The position numbers and the translations under genes were made by a program. Of a stretch of 64,000 nucleotides of DNA, positions 55,822 to 63,600 are shown piece after piece. The notes beneath the pieces are model-generated. The model ran no database searches and was not told the DNA's origin. It worked only from the letters and a program-made list of their open reading frames with translations. Numbering within the stretch: the stretch's first letter is position 1; each line of letters begins with the position of its first letter. The DNA comes from JBBDMU01 sp040905685 (lineage in GTDB: Bacteria > Bacteroidota > Rhodothermia > Balneolales > Natronogracilivirgulaceae). The stretch lies in contig JBBDRB010000086.1 of the NCBI GenBank assembly GCA_040905685.1, positions 1 through 64,000 of the forward strand, read 5' to 3'.

Positions 55822-56638
55822 TTTAGTGGATTTTGATTTTCCCTGTTGCGGGACCGGGACGCAAAAGCTATCCAGCCTCATTGGAGTGGCCAAAAATATG
55901 CAGGAATTGCTACCGGGTGCTCCCCTTGTTTACAGGATATCGGGTGATGTAATAGAGATACACGTTCAAAGCAACGGCACCTTTGACGAAGATTACCGGC
56001 TGGGCATCATCAACAGCGGACTGGTTATATCCCGGCTGAGGAGAGTCATTGAGGATGTAGGTTATGTTCCGCTCGTGCAGAGCTTTCCCAATATGCTGGA
56101 GCCGAATCTTATTGCTTTTGTCCGGATTGCAAAGCAGGATCCGGTTCATGACTTTGCCGACTCAAAGCATGCGGTTATGGAACCCGTTTCCAATCCGGAA
56201 GGCGAGGCCTGCCTGCTCATCCTTAAATACATGCTGATTGACAAGAATGTCATGATATATGAATATACACGCCCGGCCCAGGTAAACCGGATTTTGAACG
56301 CCGGTCGTAACGGCAGGGATAACTCAGATCAAACCATTGTACCTGAGTACTGGAGCCTTTCGTTGCCGTTTTCCCGGCCCGATGCTATCGGCCGGCAATC
56401 CATGAATAGACTATGGCTTGTCAGTACACAATTTGACAATGCTATTTCCTGGCTCAGCGCGGGCAAAACCCTGGGCAGCCTGATGGTGTTCTGCCATGAG
56501 GGTTCCTGGCCGTACCAGTTTGATATCGATCTGGTTAAAGAAACGACCCGCCGCAACGATATCAGCAGGCAATTTACCGCCGCTGGACACACCCAGCTTC
56601 TGTTGAGTCCCGGGCTGATCAAGACAACAGGACACTAA
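55814..56638 (+). CDS. Acg-like nitroreductase-fold protein without the usual flavin motif
   Basis: 274 residues from ATG 55814 (overlapping the upstream stop). LVYRISGDVIEIHVQ, YRLGIINSGLVISRLRRVI and GYVPLVQSFPN match the dimer region of Acg-like nitroreductases, as does the late ISWLSAGKTLGSLMVF. The N-terminal half lacks the SxHNxQPW-type FMN block; it begins DFPCCGTGTQKLSS instead. Acg proteins are linked to NO and hypoxia responses in other bacteria and some no longer bind FMN. A redox-signalling or stress role in the nos neighbourhood is inferred. Confidence 0.5.
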   Translation: MNSLVDFDFPCCGTGTQKLSSLIGVAKNMQELLPGAPLVYRISGDVIEIHVQSNGTFDEDYRLGIINSGLVISRLRRVIEDVGYVPLVQSFPNMLEPNLIAFVRIAKQDPVHDFADSKHAVMEPVSNPEGEACLLILKYMLIDKNVMIYEYTRPAQVNRILNAGRNGRDNSDQTIVPEYWSLSLPFSRPDAIGRQSMNRLWLVSTQFDNAISWLSAGKTLGSLMVFCHEGSWPYQFDIDLVKETTRRNDISRQFTAAGHTQLLLSPGLIKTTGH

Positions 56639-56649
56639 TCTTTTGTTCT

Positions 56650-57159
56650 ATGCGCACCATTTATCTTATTTCTGTATATATCCATTTGCTGGCCATGATG
56701 GTCTGGCTTGGAGGGATGGCCTTCATGGCAATGATTGTCATCCCCGTAACCCGCAAGAAGATGTTCCGTTCGATGTCAGCCGGGTTGATACGAACCACTG
56801 GCGAACGATTTCGTCCCGTTGCCTGGGTATGTCTGTCCCTGCTGTTGGTTAGCGGTATTTTCATGCTGGGTTCCCGGGGCTTCAGCTGGGCCGATTTGTG
56901 GACGGGCCGCCTGTTTCAGGGTACCTTTGGATTGATTTTTGCTCATAAGCTGGTATTTTTCGGCGTCATCTTGTTCATAAGCGGCATCCATGATTTCTAT
57001 CTGGGACCGAAAGCGGCCCGGCTTCTATCCGGATCAGCCGATCAGCCGGTAACCGGCCGGTTCCGGAAATTATCAAGCTGGGCAGGCCGGATCAACATGC
57101 TTCTGGGGCTGATCGTAGTTATGCTGGGTGTGATGCTGGTCCGGGGTACTTTCGGATGA
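56650..57159 (+). CDS. CopD-like integral membrane protein
   Basis: 169 residues with four predicted helices (LISVYIHLLAMMVWLGGMAF; WVCLSLLLVSGIFML; LVFFGVILFISGI; INMLLGLIVVMLGVMLV). The first helix His in YIHLLAMMVWLGGM is the usual CopD/DUF4149 pattern, a possible heme or copper site. It lies 11 bp after the Acg-like gene; its exact role is unknown. Confidence 0.7.
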   Translation: MRTIYLISVYIHLLAMMVWLGGMAFMAMIVIPVTRKKMFRSMSAGLIRTTGERFRPVAWVCLSLLLVSGIFMLGSRGFSWADLWTGRLFQGTFGLIFAHKLVFFGVILFISGIHDFYLGPKAARLLSGSADQPVTGRFRKLSSWAGRINMLLGLIVVMLGVMLVRGTFG

Positions 57160-57211
57160 GAAGTGCATCATTTAAAAAAAATATTGCAGGAAGATTATAC
57201 TACAGTTATAT

Positions 57212-57229
57212 TAAGACAAATAAGTCTTA
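57212..57229. promoter_or_regulatory. inverted repeat in front of the first Rrf2 gene
   Basis: TAAGAC-AAATAA-GTCTTA ends 16 bp before the ATG at 57246. It is shorter than the palindrome in front of the second Rrf2 gene but similar in A+T-rich character and place, and is a candidate autoregulatory operator. Confidence 0.4.
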
Positions 57230-57245
57230 TATTGAATGGAAGAAT

Positions 57246-57704
57246 ATGGTATTATCAAAAGCGTGTACATATGGTATATTGGCTTCGTTGTATGTAGCCA
57301 GGGAAACCCATCAGGAAAATGAATTCGTTTCGATCCGGCAAATGAGCGATGAACTCAACATTTCTTTTCATTTTCTGACCAAGATCCTCCAGAAGCTGAC
57401 CAAATCGAATATTCTGATTTCTTTGAAGGGACCAAAAGGGGGCGTTGCATTGAGCCGCCCACCCAAACTCATCACTATGCTCGATATAGTTATAGCCATA
57501 GACGGACCTGACCTATTCAGTGAATGCCTTTTGGGGCTTCCCGGATGCGGGTCACAGAAACCGTGCCCGGTACATGAACAGTGGACAGCTGCCCGGGAAG
57601 ATCTGAGAATCATGTTCCAGGGCAAGACCCTTGCCGATACCTCACATGATGTAGAGGCTCTTAATTTGCGGTTGAGTCTGCCCAAAATGGAAAATAAATG
57701 GTAA
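57246..57704 (+). CDS. Rrf2-family transcriptional regulator (first of two)
   Basis: 152 residues from ATG 57246 (MVLSKACTYGI); the in-frame start at 57156 would add 30 residues ahead of the conserved N-terminus and run through the operator-like repeat. Winged-helix DNA-binding part (FVSIRQMSDELNISFHFLTKILQKL; GPKGGVALSRPP) and three cysteines in ECLLGLPGCGSQKPCPVHEQW that can bind a [2Fe-2S] or [4Fe-4S] cluster. NsrR-type members sense NO. It precedes a second Rrf2 gene and the nos cluster. Confidence 0.9.
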   Translation: MVLSKACTYGILASLYVARETHQENEFVSIRQMSDELNISFHFLTKILQKLTKSNILISLKGPKGGVALSRPPKLITMLDIVIAIDGPDLFSECLLGLPGCGSQKPCPVHEQWTAAREDLRIMFQGKTLADTSHDVEALNLRLSLPKMENKW

Positions 57705-57805
57705 AGAGATCTTAAGTCGGTAACCCTGTATTTAATTTCACCGAATAAATAAAAGCATACAAAGGAAAGATTAGTTGTTATGAAATTTAAAATTAAATAT
57801 ATTAA

Positions 57806-57828
57806 AAGATATAATACTCTTATATCTT
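57806..57828. promoter_or_regulatory. NsrR-like 23-bp palindrome in front of the second Rrf2 gene
   Basis: AAGATATAA and TTATATCTT, perfect 9-bp arms separated by 5 nt (TACTC), 23 bp in all. The length, AAGAT/ATCTT ends and central spacing agree with NsrR operators of other bacteria. It lies 13 bp before the ATG at 57842, so the regulator probably represses itself. Confidence 0.6.
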
Positions 57829-57841
57829 AAAAATAAAACAA

Positions 57842-58258
57842 ATGTTGTTATCCAAGTCATGCCGATACGCCCTCAGAGCTTCCATTTATCTGGCTCAGCA
57901 GCCCGGCGGCGCCTATGTTTCAACCCGGAATATGTGCAGCAGTCTGGACATATCTTTTCATTATCTGATTAAGATTCTCCAAAAAATGAATAAGCATAAA
58001 CTGATCCAGTCTGAACGGGGAAACAGGGGTGGGGTCAGGCTGGCCCGCCCATCAGATCAAATATTAATGAAAGAGATCATTGAATCCATTGAAAGTGAAA
58101 GTTTTTTGACCAAATGCGTACTTGGATTTCCCGCCTGCGGGGCCCCTGACGAATGTGCCCTGCATAAGGAGTGGGTAGTTCTAAAAACCGACCTGAACCT
58201 ATTTTTCAGTCATACCTCTTTATACGCTTTATCGGTTGAGAACAACCTGAACTATTAA
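57842..58258 (+). CDS. Rrf2-family transcriptional regulator (second of two), NsrR-like
   Basis: 138 residues. MLLSKSCRYALRASIYLA and the recognition region YVSTRNMCSSLDISFHYLIKI, then GNRGGVRLARP, match Rrf2 winged helices. Three Cys in KCVLGFPACGAPDECALHKEW form the cluster-binding loop. It differs from the first Rrf2 protein in the loop spacing only slightly, so the two may answer different signals. It is located directly before nosC; the stop codon overlaps the first base of a second operator-like sequence. Confidence 0.9.
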   Translation: MLLSKSCRYALRASIYLAQQPGGAYVSTRNMCSSLDISFHYLIKILQKMNKHKLIQSERGNRGGVRLARPSDQILMKEIIESIESESFLTKCVLGFPACGAPDECALHKEWVVLKTDLNLFFSHTSLYALSVENNLNY

Positions 58259-58280
58259 AGATAATAATCACTTAAATCCT
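58258..58280. promoter_or_regulatory. weak copy of the NsrR-like site in front of nosC
   Basis: A 23-bp stretch with AAGAT at the left and ATCCT at the right matches the palindrome at 57806-57828 at 16 of 23 positions. It ends 7 bp before the nosC ATG, where bound repressor would block initiation. Its own arms pair at only 6 of 11 positions. Confidence 0.35.
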
Positions 58281-58287
58281 AATTAAT

Positions 58288-58779
58288 ATGAAGTCCCTTA
58301 TAACAGTCTCTTTTCTGATCCTTCTCTTCGGAACCGTCGCCTGCGGAGCCGGGGAGTCCGGCAACGAACACACGTCTGCTGACCGGCAGAATGACTCGGG
58401 CGACGCAGCACTTACGGCTTTTGAACTCGACCATGGACTCGGACCCATAACGGAAAACGTTGAAATTGGCGATGACATCGATCAGGCAAAAGCCAAAAAC
58501 GGTTTTGAGATCTTCGACATGAAGTGCGCGGCCTGCCACCGAATGGACAGCCGCCTTGTGGGCCCCCCGTTAGGTGATGTCACCGAGAAGAGAAGCCCGG
58601 AATACATAATGAATTTTATCCTCAATCCCGAGGAAAATACGAAAAAGCATCCTGTGGGCCAGGAGTTGCTGAAAGAATATATGATGCAAATGACCTTCCA
58701 GAACGTATCGGAACCGGAAGCCCGGCAGATCCTGGAGTATTTTCGTCATGTAAATCAAACAGGGGAAGAAGTCCTCTAA
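58288..58779 (+). CDS. nosC: c-type cytochrome of the nos cluster
   Basis: 163 residues with a lipoprotein signal (LFGTVAC) and one heme-binding motif CAACH (MKCAACHRMDSR), a distal Met likely in YMMQMTF. It should donate electrons to NosZ in the periplasm. In clade II nos clusters a cytochrome c gene commonly sits next to nosZ. Spacer to nosZ is 32 bp. Confidence 0.85.
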   Translation: MKSLITVSFLILLFGTVACGAGESGNEHTSADRQNDSGDAALTAFELDHGLGPITENVEIGDDIDQAKAKNGFEIFDMKCAACHRMDSRLVGPPLGDVTEKRSPEYIMNFILNPEENTKKHPVGQELLKEYMMQMTFQNVSEPEARQILEYFRHVNQTGEEVL

Positions 58780-58811
58780 CTCAATCATTTATTAGAACCA
58801 GGAACAATATT

Positions 58812-60776
58812 ATGAAATCAAATCAACTAAAAATCATACTGGGGAGCTCGCTGCTGGCTTTGGTCGTTATGGTCTTCTACAACTGCTCAGCCGACACGGC
58901 TGATGTAATGGGTACCCGGGATGCAGCGTCCAAAGTGTATGTGGCGCCCGGCGAACATGATGAATATTATGCTTTCTTGTCGGGTGGCTACAGTGGCCAG
59001 GTAAGCGTATGGGGATTGCCCTCGGGAAGGATGTTCAAGAACATATCGGTTTTCTCCCAGTATCCCGAAACTGGTTACGGTTATTCTGAAGAAACAAAAC
59101 CTCTGCTTCAGAGCAGCTATGGATTTATACCATGGGATGATTCTCATCATCCCAACTTCTCGAGAACCAACAGTTCACCGGATGGCCGCTGGCTGTTTAT
59201 CAATGCCAACAACACGCCGAGAATTGCCCGGATTGACCTGAAATCATTTGAAACGCATGAGATCATAGAATTGCCGAATACAGGAGGGAATCACGCATCT
59301 TCATTTGTTACCGAAAACACCGAGTACATCATCGGGGCCACCCGGTTCAGCATTCCATATGACGCCGATCTGGACGTGCCCATTTCATCCTATAAGGAAA
59401 ATTTTGACGGAGCTTTTACTTTCATCGGGGTGGATCCGGAAAGCGGAATGATGAGCGTGGATTTTCAGATCAAAATGCCCCCCTATCATTATGACCTGGG
59501 CCAGGCAGGCATTGGCAAATCCGGAGACTGGGTATTTTTCACAACCTACAACACCGAACAGGCTCATTCCCTGCTCGAAGTCAGCGCTTCGGAATTCGAT
59601 AAAGATTACATCGTGGCCGTTAACTGGAAGAAAGCCGCAGAGTACGTCAAAGCCGGCCATGGTGAACTTATCGACACGGAATATTACCATAATTACCGCA
59701 CCGAAGATAATGGTATGGCCGTTTCGGATGTAAAGGATCAGGTCAGGCTGATTAATCCGGCCGATGTCCCGGGCATGATCTATTTTCTGCCTACCCCTAA
59801 ATCGCCCCACGGCGTCGATGTTGACCCCACCGGTGAGTTTCTGGTGGCCGGGGGTAAACTGGCGACCACCATTCCTGTTCATTCATTCACCAGAATGCTG
59901 GAAGCTATTGAAAATGAAAGCTTCTCCGATTATGACAATGGCATTCCCATACTTGAGTACGAGACGACTATAGCCGGTGAAGTTGAAAATCCCGGTTTGG
60001 GTCCGCTTCATACCGAGTTCGACGGAGAGGGAAATGCCTACACCTCGGTCTATATTTCCTCGGAGATCGTTAAATGGTCGCTAACGGATTTTACGGTCAC
60101 CGACCGGATCGATTCCTACTATTCAATTGGTCACCTGATGATTACCGGCGGCGACACGCCCGACCCGGACAACAAGTACATGCTCGGCCTGACCAAGACC
60201 TCCCGTGACCGGTTCCTGCCGGTCGGACCCAAACAGCTGCATCCGGCCCAGCTGTATGATATCTCGGGTGATAAAATGGAGCTGCTGCTGGATTTCCCGA
60301 CCTATGGGGAACCCCACTATGCACAGGCTATTGCAGCCAATAAGCTGAACGTCAACTCCAAAAGGATCTATGACCTGCAAGCCAATGCCCACCCCCAGGT
60401 CACCAAACGGCCTCGTGAGGCTCGGGTAGAGCGGAACGGCAGTACGGTCAACGTTTACATGACCTCCATCCGCAGTCACTTCACACCCGATAATATTGAA
60501 GGGATCAAAGTCGGGGATACCGTCTTTTTCCACATCACCAATGTAGAACAGGATTGGGATATGGTACACGGATTCGCTATCAAAGGCATGGAAAATTCAG
60601 AGATTCTGTTTGCACCGGGTGAGACCAAAACCATAAAGTGGGAACCGAAGCGAACCGGTATTTTTCCCTTCTACTGCACCGCTTTCTGTTCGGCTTTGCA
60701 TCAGGAGATGCAGGGATACGTACGGGTATCGGCAGCCGATTCCGACGTGCAGTTAACATGGGGAACAGGGGAATAA
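58812..60776 (+). CDS. nosZ: nitrous oxide reductase, clade II (Sec-type)
   Basis: 654 residues. The N-terminus is a Sec-type signal or lipoprotein (FYNCSAD), without a twin-arginine motif, which is the mark of clade II. The CuZ propeller has DDSHHPNFSR, KSPHGVDVDPTG, GPLHTEFDG, GEPHYAQA; the C-terminal CuA domain has FYCTAFCSALHQEM (C622, C626, H630, M633). It reduces N2O to N2 in the periplasm with electrons from cytochrome c. It has complete metal ligands. Confidence 0.95.
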   Translation: MKSNQLKIILGSSLLALVVMVFYNCSADTADVMGTRDAASKVYVAPGEHDEYYAFLSGGYSGQVSVWGLPSGRMFKNISVFSQYPETGYGYSEETKPLLQSSYGFIPWDDSHHPNFSRTNSSPDGRWLFINANNTPRIARIDLKSFETHEIIELPNTGGNHASSFVTENTEYIIGATRFSIPYDADLDVPISSYKENFDGAFTFIGVDPESGMMSVDFQIKMPPYHYDLGQAGIGKSGDWVFFTTYNTEQAHSLLEVSASEFDKDYIVAVNWKKAAEYVKAGHGELIDTEYYHNYRTEDNGMAVSDVKDQVRLINPADVPGMIYFLPTPKSPHGVDVDPTGEFLVAGGKLATTIPVHSFTRMLEAIENESFSDYDNGIPILEYETTIAGEVENPGLGPLHTEFDGEGNAYTSVYISSEIVKWSLTDFTVTDRIDSYYSIGHLMITGGDTPDPDNKYMLGLTKTSRDRFLPVGPKQLHPAQLYDISGDKMELLLDFPTYGEPHYAQAIAANKLNVNSKRIYDLQANAHPQVTKRPREARVERNGSTVNVYMTSIRSHFTPDNIEGIKVGDTVFFHITNVEQDWDMVHGFAIKGMENSEILFAPGETKTIKWEPKRTGIFPFYCTAFCSALHQEMQGYVRVSAADSDVQLTWGTGE

Positions 60777-60793
60777 TCACAGAAGGTATTACA

Positions 60794-61375
60794 ATGAGCA
60801 TGAAATCAAGATTATTAATGGCAGCAGGTGCTTTGATGCTGATTGCCGTGTACTGTATGCCTATTTGGTCGATCACTTTGACCGCGCCGCAATATCCCGA
60901 CGGATTAGGCATGTTTATTTCGGTTAATAATATAGCCGGCCGTGACCAGCACGACTTACAGAACATTAATATTTTGAACCACTACGTGGGCATGCGTCCC
61001 ATTGTTCCGGATGAGATACCCGAACTGGATCTGATGCCCTGGCTGTTTGCCGGACTCATCGTTACGGGTCTGGCTGTGGCGGCCATGGGTAAACCCAGCT
61101 TCATCATCGCCTGGCTGATCTTATTTTCCCTGTGCGGCACTGCAGGTTTTGTTGATTTCTACATGTGGGGATATGACTATGGCCATAACCTTGATCCAAA
61201 GGCAGCCATAAAGATACCCGGTGAAAGCTATCAGCCGCCACTGTTGGGAACCCAACAGATGCTGAACATACGAGCCGCATCCTATCCGTACTGGGGTAGC
61301 TTGTTCATCGGCATCTCTTTCTTTATGGGTGGGATAGCCACCTGGCTTGAATATAAACCTAATAAAAAAGGATGA
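60794..61375 (+). CDS. nos-cluster membrane protein of unknown function
   Basis: 193 residues from ATG 60794 (MSMKSRLL). Four hydrophobic segments (LLMAAGALMLIAVYCMPIW; PWLFAGLIVTGLAVAAM; SFIIAWLILFSLCGTAGFVDFYMW; YWGSLFIGISFFMGGI). Its position after nosZ is standard in clade II clusters, and such proteins have been called nosB. It may help electron delivery or NosZ maturation. The longer in-frame start at 60638 overlaps nosZ and is rejected. Confidence 0.75.
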   Translation: MSMKSRLLMAAGALMLIAVYCMPIWSITLTAPQYPDGLGMFISVNNIAGRDQHDLQNINILNHYVGMRPIVPDEIPELDLMPWLFAGLIVTGLAVAAMGKPSFIIAWLILFSLCGTAGFVDFYMWGYDYGHNLDPKAAIKIPGESYQPPLLGTQQMLNIRAASYPYWGSLFIGISFFMGGIATWLEYKPNKKG

Positions 61376-61382
61376 CGCTAGC

Positions 61383-61868
61383 ATGTACAAATTGTTTTTC
61401 TTACTGCTGTTCATAACCTGGACAGCCCCGAGTTGTACCGACCTGGAAAACTCCGGTCCCAAGGCCGTTTATCAAACCGTTTCAACGGAAAAGCAATACT
61501 GCGCTTTTTGTAGCCAGAAACTGAAAAGCCCCCGTTACGGTGGCGAGCTTACCAACCCCGATGGCACAAAGCTGAGTTTCCGCTCGGTCGAATGCGTTGC
61601 AGGATATGTAGCCAATCAGGGATTGCAAACCACGGACAACATAAGGGTGGTCGACTTTATAGACGCAAAAACGCTATTAAAGGTTGAAGAGGCCCTTTTC
61701 CTGCACAGTCCGAACCTGGGCAGCCCGAATGGGATGGATCTTGCTGCCATCGAAAAAAGCAATACGGAAATGCAGGAAAAAATTGAGCGGGTTTATCCCG
61801 GCCGGTATATAGAATGGCCGGAAGTCGTGCAGCGGGTCATCCATTCCGGTTACGCACAACATCATTAA
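61383..61868 (+). CDS. NosL-like lipoprotein, divergent (first of two)
   Basis: 161 residues from ATG 61383, with a lipobox TAPSC. The Cys pair CAFC (C40, C43) is followed by SQKLKSP, while canonical NosL reads CxHCxM; Met and His copper ligands are thus absent or moved. A further Cys in VECVAGYV and FRSVEC is like the second Cys-containing block of NosL. It may be a copper chaperone with changed metal preference or a partner of the second NosL. The spacer to the next gene is 11 bp. Confidence 0.7.
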   Translation: MYKLFFLLLFITWTAPSCTDLENSGPKAVYQTVSTEKQYCAFCSQKLKSPRYGGELTNPDGTKLSFRSVECVAGYVANQGLQTTDNIRVVDFIDAKTLLKVEEALFLHSPNLGSPNGMDLAAIEKSNTEMQEKIERVYPGRYIEWPEVVQRVIHSGYAQHH

Positions 61869-61879
61869 TAAGGAACCCT

Positions 61880-62350
61880 ATGAACAAACTGCTGCTTCTG
61901 TTCTTCATCATCTTGCTGGCTGTGGTACACGCCTGCAATCCCGAACGCCAGGAAATATTCTACGGAGAAGAGGAATGTGCCCATTGTAGCATGATTATCA
62001 GCAATCCACAATATTCCAGTCAGCTACTGACCGTTAAAGGCAGGCACTATAACTTTGACGCTATCGAATGCCTGTCTGCCTTTATTGAAAGTGGTAATAT
62101 GAAACAGGAGGAGATCCATAGCTTATGGGTCCGGGGCTTTAATGATGAAGAATGGGTGCCGGCCGAACAGGCCCATTTCCTGAAGAGCCACAATCTGGTC
62201 AGCCCGATGAGCCTGAATATAAGCGCTTACTGCGACAGGGATGCTGCCGAAGAATATCAGCGAAGCCATAGCGGTGAGATACTTGCCTGGGCTGAGGTCC
62301 GGGATCTTGTTCGCCTGGAATGGTTCACCCCGTCAATAGAAAACCCATGA
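61880..62350 (+). CDS. nosL: NosL copper chaperone lipoprotein (second of two)
   Basis: 156 residues from ATG 61880, lipobox VVHAC. The classical copper motif CAHCSMII (C33, C36, M38) and FDAIECLSAFI are present. NosL delivers Cu(I) to apo-NosZ for CuZ assembly in the periplasm. It overlaps nosD by 4 bp (ATGA). Confidence 0.88.
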   Translation: MNKLLLLFFIILLAVVHACNPERQEIFYGEEECAHCSMIISNPQYSSQLLTVKGRHYNFDAIECLSAFIESGNMKQEEIHSLWVRGFNDEEWVPAEQAHFLKSHNLVSPMSLNISAYCDRDAAEEYQRSHSGEILAWAEVRDLVRLEWFTPSIENP

Positions 62351-63600
62351 ATACACAAACACCTTTGTTAGCCGTGCTTGCCCTATCGGTCTTTTCCATG
62401 GTCATAACCGAATCGTTGATGTCCCAGACCCTGAAAGTGGGGCCGGACCAAGCCATCACTTCTCTCGAAGAGGCTTTTGAAAAAGCCTCTAATGGCGATA
62501 CCATAACCGTTCAGGGCGGCACGTACCGGGAATCACCGCTGCTGATCGATAAAAGCATCGTTCTCCTTGGTGTGGACCGGCCGGTTCTGGATGGGGAGCA
62601 TGAGCATGAGATCCTGGTTATTCAGGCCGACAATGTGGTGATTGATGGATTCCTGTTTTCCAATTCCGCCATGAGCCATACCAGGGATCATGCCGCCATA
62701 CGGCTCAACGGCGTAAGTGGCGGTGAAATCCGGAACAATCACCTGGACAATAATTTCTTCGGGATCTATCTGGCCCGGTCACAGGATGTGAGCGTGACCC
62801 ATAACATTATCCGCGCTTACGGCACGAGGGAATCGACTTCGGCTAATGGCATCCATCTTTGGGATTCAAGCCGGATCCGGATTGAAAGCAATCAGGTTTA
62901 CGGCCATAGAGACGGCATCTATCTTGAAAGCGTGCGGGACAGCGATGTAGTTAATAACCTGGCCGAAAAAAACCTGAGATACGGCCTGCATTTTATGTTC
63001 TCCAATGATTGCCATTACCTGAACAACACCTTTCGCGTAAACGGGGCCGGGGTGGCCGTCATGTACTCCAACCGTGTGGAGATGAAACATAACCGGTTTG
63101 AAGATAACTGGGGAACATCAGCCTATGGACTCCTGCTGAAAGATATCAACGACAGCCTGATCTTAGATAATCTTTTTAAGAGGAACACCACGGCAATCCG
63201 GATGGAAGGCACCAACAGGATTGAAGTCAGGAACAACAGATTTATCCAAAACGGCTCGGCCGTCAGGCTTATGTCCAACAGCATGGATAATCGATTTGAG
63301 CACAATAATTTTATTGGCAACAGCTTTGACGTATCGACGAACAGCCGCCGGGCCAACAGCATCTTTCATCAGAACTATTGGAGCGCTTATACGGGTTATG
63401 ACCTTAGCGGAGATGGTTTCGGCGAAGTTCCATTTCATCCGGTCCGTCTGTTCTCGCTGCTCATCGGGCGCAATGAAACGGCCATGATGCTCATGCGCAG
63501 CTTTTTTGTGGATTTGCTTGACCATGCCGAGCGCGTGTTTCCCGTGTTAACGCCCGCAGCCCTCGTGGACGAGCAACCAAGAATGAAAGAGTGGAAATAA
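62347..63600 (+). CDS. nosD: NosD periplasmic beta-helix maturation protein
   Basis: 417 residues from ATG 62347 with a signal peptide (LLAVLALSVFSMVITESLMSQ). CASH-type beta-helix repeats (IRNNHLDNNFFGIYLARS; VVNNLAEKNLRYGLHFMFSNDC) and the family-typical end YWSAYTGYDLSGDGFGEVPF. NosD works with the NosFY ABC transporter to supply sulfur for CuZ. The stop overlaps the nosF start by 1 bp. Confidence 0.93.
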   Translation: MNTQTPLLAVLALSVFSMVITESLMSQTLKVGPDQAITSLEEAFEKASNGDTITVQGGTYRESPLLIDKSIVLLGVDRPVLDGEHEHEILVIQADNVVIDGFLFSNSAMSHTRDHAAIRLNGVSGGEIRNNHLDNNFFGIYLARSQDVSVTHNIIRAYGTRESTSANGIHLWDSSRIRIESNQVYGHRDGIYLESVRDSDVVNNLAEKNLRYGLHFMFSNDCHYLNNTFRVNGAGVAVMYSNRVEMKHNRFEDNWGTSAYGLLLKDINDSLILDNLFKRNTTAIRMEGTNRIEVRNNRFIQNGSAVRLMSNSMDNRFEHNNFIGNSFDVSTNSRRANSIFHQNYWSAYTGYDLSGDGFGEVPFHPVRLFSLLIGRNETAMMLMRSFFVDLLDHAERVFPVLTPAALVDEQPRMKEWK

